A stretch of 64,000 nucleotides of DNA from Brumimicrobium aurantiacum (GTDB taxonomy: Bacteria; Bacteroidota; Bacteroidia; Flavobacteriales_D; Crocinitomicaceae). Under the pieces are notes generated by a model, which saw only the letters and a list, made by a program, of their open reading frames with translations, did no database searches and was not told the DNA's origin. A program made the translations under genes and the position numbers. Of the stretch, positions 62,980 through 64,000 are shown piece after piece; the first letter of the stretch is position 1; each line of letters opens with the position of its first letter. The stretch is taken from the NCBI RefSeq assembly GCF_003402975.1, contig NZ_QURB01000007.1, forward strand, positions 1 through 64,000, in the 5' to 3' direction.

Positions 62980-64000
62980 ATGGCATCATTCGAGATACAC
63001 GGAGGTAAAAAGTTAAAAGGAGAAGTTGTTCCTCAAGGAGCTAAAAACGAGGCATTACAGATTTTGTGTGGTGTATTGTTAACGCCCGAAAAGGTTACAA
63101 TATCCAACCTTCCCGATATAATTGATGTCAATAAATTAATTAGTTTGCTCCAAGCAATGGGAGTGAAGATTGAAAAAGTTGAAAAAGGAACTTATATTTT
63201 CCAAGCAAAAGATTTAGATTTAGATTATCTGAAATCAGAAGATTTTAAAGATCGCGCAAGTGGTTTAAGAGGATCTGTAATGATAATTGGACCTTTGTTG
63301 GCCCGTTTTGGAAAAGCTTTTATGCCGAAACCAGGTGGTGACAAAATTGGACGTAGAAGATTAGATACGCATTTTGATGGTTTAATTAAATTAGGTGCTA
63401 ATTTCAACTTTGATTCAAAAGAACATTTTTATACTGTAGAGGCTTCTAAGTTAGAAGGACTTTACATTCACATGGATGAGGCTTCTGTAACGGGTACAGC
63501 AAACATTGTGATGGCCGCAGCTTTGGCGAAAGGTAAAACAACAATTTATAACGCTGCTTGTGAACCCTATTTACAGCAATTGTGTAAAATGCTGAACAAT
63601 ATGGGAGCAAAAATCACAGGGGTAGGAAGTAACTTATTGCACATCGAAGGTGTAAAAGAACTGAAAGGATGTTATCATCGAGTTTTACCTGATATGATTG
63701 AAATAGGTAGTTTTATTGGTTTGGCAGCGATGACACAATCAGAAATTACAATTAAAGATGTAGGGTTTGAACATTTAGGTATAATTCCAACAATTTTTAA
63801 AAGATTAGGAATTAAGCTTGAACTAAGAGGTGACGATATTTTTGTTCCAGCACAAGAATCTTACGAAATCGATACCTTTATTGATGGATCTATCTTAACT
63901 GTTTCTGATGCACCTTGGCCTGGATTTACACCAGATTTATTGAGTATTATTCTTGTTGTGGCTACACAAGCCAAAGGAAGTGTGCTTGTTCATCAACGTA
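62980..64000 (+). CDS. murA: UDP-N-acetylglucosamine 1-carboxyvinyltransferase (start to window end)
   Basis: ATG at 62980 (MASFEIHGGKKLKGEV); 340 codons are visible and the gene continues beyond the window. MurA transfers enolpyruvate to UDP-GlcNAc, the first committed step of peptidoglycan synthesis. The N-terminal VPQGAKNEALQILCG holds the substrate Lys/Asn pair, and RASGLRGSVMIIGPLLARFGKA matches the domain 1 core. The reactive-loop position reads C in FMPKPGGDKIGRR-type context only by alignment, so I do not assign the catalytic Cys. Downstream of DUF4290 in one operon. Confidence 0.95.
   Translation, partial: MASFEIHGGKKLKGEVVPQGAKNEALQILCGVLLTPEKVTISNLPDIIDVNKLISLLQAMGVKIEKVEKGTYIFQAKDLDLDYLKSEDFKDRASGLRGSVMIIGPLLARFGKAFMPKPGGDKIGRRRLDTHFDGLIKLGANFNFDSKEHFYTVEASKLEGLYIHMDEASVTGTANIVMAAALAKGKTTIYNAACEPYLQQLCKMLNNMGAKITGVGSNLLHIEGVKELKGCYHRVLPDMIEIGSFIGLAAMTQSEITIKDVGFEHLGIIPTIFKRLGIKLELRGDDIFVPAQESYEIDTFIDGSILTVSDAPWPGFTPDLLSIILVVATQAKGSVLVHQR

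Overview
The window is AT-rich chromosomal DNA of a Bacteroidetes bacterium, most likely a Flavobacteriales member (Crocinitomicaceae/Fluviicola-like; family level is inference). The evidence is three proteins ending in the gliding-motility/T9SS type B C-terminal domain and one with a T9SS type A tail, a PorP/SprF protein, a DUF4290-murA pair, a purM-prfA-pyrF run, and promoter-like TTG-N19-TAnnTTTG motifs instead of sigma70 boxes.

Layout. 1-2411: minus-strand genes (an ArsR-like regulator cut by the window edge, NTF2-like, YdeI-like, MDR oxidoreductase). 2655-5417: adenine deaminase and a CDF metal exporter. 5691-20412: two giant secreted repeat adhesins separated by a small secreted protein. 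20522-23870: pyrF, prfA, purM (minus). 23871-30429: an accessory island with an integron-like cassette array. Four orphan genes each start 20-33 nt after a GTTRGC core site. One well-folded attC-like site is present, together with two copies of a ~610 bp unit carrying the decayed 3' end of a tyrosine recombinase, a better-preserved third fragment of that recombinase, a yefM-yoeB toxin-antitoxin pair, and a 221 bp tandem repeat. 30430-34078: GldL-like membrane protein, PadR regulator, dnaK. 34402-40880: a T9SS cluster (type B secreted protein, PorP/SprF, TPR/OmpA-like protein). 40950-46970: metal-binding lipoprotein, then the phenylacetyl-CoA epoxidase locus, paaABCD on minus and two paaE-type reductases plus an SDR on plus. 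46985-47621: a 75 nt palindrome touching a RAYT (REP-associated tyrosine transposase) gene. 47762-64000: housekeeping genes (pfkA, pyruvate dehydrogenase E1 beta, nth, topB, folA, thyA, murA), with a DUF58 protein, a TPR protein, a 2OG-Fe(II) oxygenase, lipoproteins and a T9SS type A surface protein.

Functional themes: T9SS-exported surface adhesins with their membrane partners; aerobic phenylacetate ring epoxidation; nucleotide synthesis and salvage (ade, purM, pyrF, thyA, folA); and a mobile or recombinogenic fraction of cassettes, RAYT, and REP-like and helically phased repeats. The best candidate for something not well described is the cassette island at 24.3-29.6 kb. It looks like a fossil integron whose recombinase remnant points the same way as the cassettes and has been copied between them.
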